In this document: in pieces, positions 6,069 through 7,059 of the stretch
How the letters are laid out: every line of letters starts with the position of its first letter
Numbering within the stretch: position 1 is the first letter of the stretch
Assembly (NCBI GenBank): GCA_018241165.1
Contig: JAFEEK010000472.1
Location: 1-7,059 of the forward strand
Direction of reading: 5' to 3'
Length of the DNA stretch: 7,059 bases
Origin: Pseudomonadota bacterium
GTDB lineage: Bacteria > Pseudomonadota > Gammaproteobacteria > Xanthomonadales > Rhodanobacteraceae
Made by a program: the position numbers and the translations under genes
The notes under the pieces: model-generated
The model's input: the letters and a program-made list of their open reading frames with translations, nothing else
Database searches by the model: none
Told to the model about the DNA's origin: nothing

Positions 6069-6153
6069 CGTGGGTCGAAGGCCGATCAGGGGAGGGATCG
6101 GTCTCCGCGGTTCACTCAGGGAGGTGAATGAACCAGGTGCCGTTGCGTGCACC
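6032..6153 (-). ncRNA. sX13-like trans-acting small RNA downstream of polA
   Basis: The predicted transcript is about 120 nt, from 6153/6154 to the T-tract near 6032. In RNA order it has a 5' stem GGUGC/GCACC (6153-6136) and stem-loop 1 (6134-6109, ten pairs including one G-U, loop CCUCCC). Stem-loop 2 follows (6101-6082, CCGAUC/GAUCGG, loop CCUCCCCU), then stem-loop 3, the terminator (6068-6039, loop CCCCCCUA). One stem-loop 1 pair is G-U only in the - strand transcript (C-A in the other), which fixes the strand. Three C-rich loops and position next to polA match sX13, a riboregulator first described in Xanthomonas, about 115 nt as I recall, whose C-rich loops bind G-rich sites near start codons. 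It should act by base pairing with mRNAs. The 5' hairpin differs from the unstructured 5' end I recall for sX13. Exact ends are inferred. Confidence 0.8.
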
Positions 6154-6159
6154 TGCGAG

Positions 6160-6189
6160 ATTAGATGGATGCGAAGGCGCGAAGTTCAA
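6160..6189 (-). promoter_or_regulatory. Promoter of the small RNA
   Basis: TTGAAC (complement of 6184-6189) and TCTAAT (complement of 6160-6165) are separated by 18 bp, a good sigma-70 arrangement with one mismatch in the -10. The start would fall at 6153/6154, exactly where the first foldable structure of the small RNA begins, about 120 nt before the terminator. The promoter lies wholly in the polA-terminator gap, so the RNA need not be processed from the polA message. Confidence 0.6.
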
Positions 6190-6192
6190 GGC

Positions 6193-6209
6193 TTTACACC
6201 TGTTTACAC
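6193..6209. repeat. Tandem heptamer with 10-bp period upstream of the small RNA promoter
   Basis: TTTACAC occurs exactly twice, at 6193-6199 and 6203-6209, so the copies are one helical turn apart. The pair begins 4 bp upstream of the -35 hexamer and is centred about 48 bp before the predicted start. This is the geometry of a direct-repeat activator site, as used by many response regulators. The binding protein is unknown. Confidence 0.45.
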
Positions 6210-6262
6210 TGATCGGTTCAGAAATTGTTCATGCGCTTGAAATTCAATTACTTGCGCGCTTT

Positions 6263-7059
6263 TCAATGTGCCTCGTCCCAGTTGAAGCCCGTTCCAATAT
6301 CGACAATCAGCGGCACCGAGAGCTTCGCCGCGCCCATCATGCGTTCACGCACGCCATCGCGAATTTCCTCAATGCGTTCTTCGCGCACCTCGAACACGAG
6401 TTCGTCGTGCACCTGCATGATCATGCGGGCCGCGCCATCGAGCGTTTGCAACCAGGCGTCGACTGCGATCATCGCGCGCTTGATGATGTCGGCGGCCGTG
6501 CCTTGCATCGGCGCATTGATCGCGGCGCGTTCCGCTCCGGCGCGCAGGCCCTGGTTGCGCGAGTGGATTTCGTTCAAGTACAGGCGCCGCCCGAACAGGG
6601 TTTCCACGAAGCCGTCACGATGCGCCTGCTCGCGTGTTGCGTTCATGAATGCCTGCACGCCCGGATAGCGCTCGAAATAGGTTTTGACATACGCATTCGC
6701 CTCGCCACGATCGATGCCGAGCTGCCGCGCCAGACCCCAGGCGCTCATGCCGTACATCAGGCCGAAGTTGATCGCCTTGGCAGCACGGCGCTGATTCGCA
6801 TCGACTTGCTCGGGCGGCACGCCGAATACTTCCGCCGCGGTCGCGCGATGCACGTCCTGACCACTGTGGAACGCGGCGAGCAGTCCGGCGTCGCCGGACA
6901 GATGCGCCATGATGCGCAGTTCGATCTGCGAGTAATCGGCGGCGAGGATCTTGTAGCCTTCCGGCGCAACGAAGGCCTGGCGGATGCGCCGGCCTTCGTC
7001 GGTGCGGATCGGAATGTTCTGCAAATTCGGATCGTTCGACGACAACCGTCCGGTTGCCG
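6263..7059 (-). CDS. polA: DNA polymerase I, C-terminal polymerase domain (5' truncated by window)
   Basis: PolA fills gaps and removes primers during replication and repair. The frame is open to the window edge and reads [18 protein letters not shown] across it; the TTG at 7045 is an internal leucine codon, not a start. Counting from that leucine, motif A is DYSQIELR (37-44), motif B (O helix) [14 protein letters not shown] (86-99), and motif [11 protein letters not shown] (211-220). The catalytic aspartates, the motif A glutamate, the O-helix lysine and tyrosine, and the motif C histidine are all present, so the polymerase is expected to be active. The C-terminus ends GFNWDEAH, normal for the family. 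The exonuclease domains lie outside the window. About 75 bp downstream of its stop is the promoter of the sX13-like small RNA. Confidence 0.98.
   Translation of the reverse strand, partial: ATGRLSSNDPNLQNIPIRTDEGRRIRQAFVAPEGYKILAADYSQIELRIMAHLSGDAGLLAAFHSGQDVHRATAAEVFGVPPEQVDANQRRAAKAINFGLMYGMSAWGLARQLGIDRGEANAYVKTYFERYPGVQAFMNATREQAHRDGFVETLFGRRLYLNEIHSRNQGLRAGAERAAINAPMQGTAADIIKRAMIAVDAWLQTLDGAARMIMQVHDELVFEVREERIEEIRDGVRERMMGAAKLSVPLIVDIGTGFNWDEAH

Noticed and set aside
6120..7059. GGAGGTGA directly before an ATG at 6128, followed by a + strand frame open to the window end
   Set aside because: At first sight an ideal translation start, but the Shine-Dalgarno touches the ATG with no spacer, and the frame is the exact complement of polA codons. 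The GGAGGTGA is explained as the complement of the anti-Shine-Dalgarno-like loop of the small RNA.

Overview
The window is a gene-dense piece of high-GC gammaproteobacterial chromosome. The genes present, the codon use, the CCCTCACCCC/CTCTCCCGC-type intergenic repeat and an sX13-like small RNA beside polA all point to the Xanthomonadales (Lysobacterales). The Rhodanobacteraceae or Xanthomonadaceae are likely, but the genus cannot be read from the sequence. Both ends cut through genes.

Left part (1-2740): the C-terminal 345 codons of plsB (glycerol-3-phosphate acyltransferase, + strand) end tail-to-tail with a small YdcH/DUF465 coiled-coil gene (- strand). The two stop codons share four bases. 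A 127-bp gap follows, with a perfect 9-bp inverted repeat lying over the expected -35 region of a promoter. That promoter drives a membrane fatty-acid desaturase (+ strand) carrying all three histidine boxes. The desaturase ends at a symmetric, probably bidirectional terminator, followed by two REP-like palindromes.

Middle part (2741-5966): on the - strand lie rpmG (L33) and rpmB (L28), in the order rpmB-rpmG. Upstream of them is a two-gene unit, an SDR oxidoreductase followed by a saccharopine-dehydrogenase-like reductase, coupled by an ATGA overlap. A second SDR gene diverges on the + strand from a 58-bp shared promoter region. With plsB and the desaturase, the three oxidoreductases give the region a lipid or fatty-acyl flavour. 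Their substrates cannot be determined from sequence.

Right part (5967-7059): the 3' end of polA (DNA polymerase I, - strand, motifs A, B and C intact) is followed by about 230 bp without a protein gene. This stretch contains the most interesting element of the window: a predicted - strand small RNA of about 120 nt. It has its own -35/-10 promoter, a tandem repeat with a 10-bp period just upstream, and three stem-loops that all carry C-rich loops (CCUCCC, CCUCCCCU, CCCCCCUA). The last stem-loop is a textbook Rho-independent terminator. Position downstream of polA and C-rich loops match the Xanthomonas riboregulator sX13, and the location parallels Spot 42 (enterics) and ErsA (Pseudomonas). Part of the first stem-loop copies the anti-Shine-Dalgarno sequence of 16S rRNA. 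I see no mobile element, CRISPR array or defence system.
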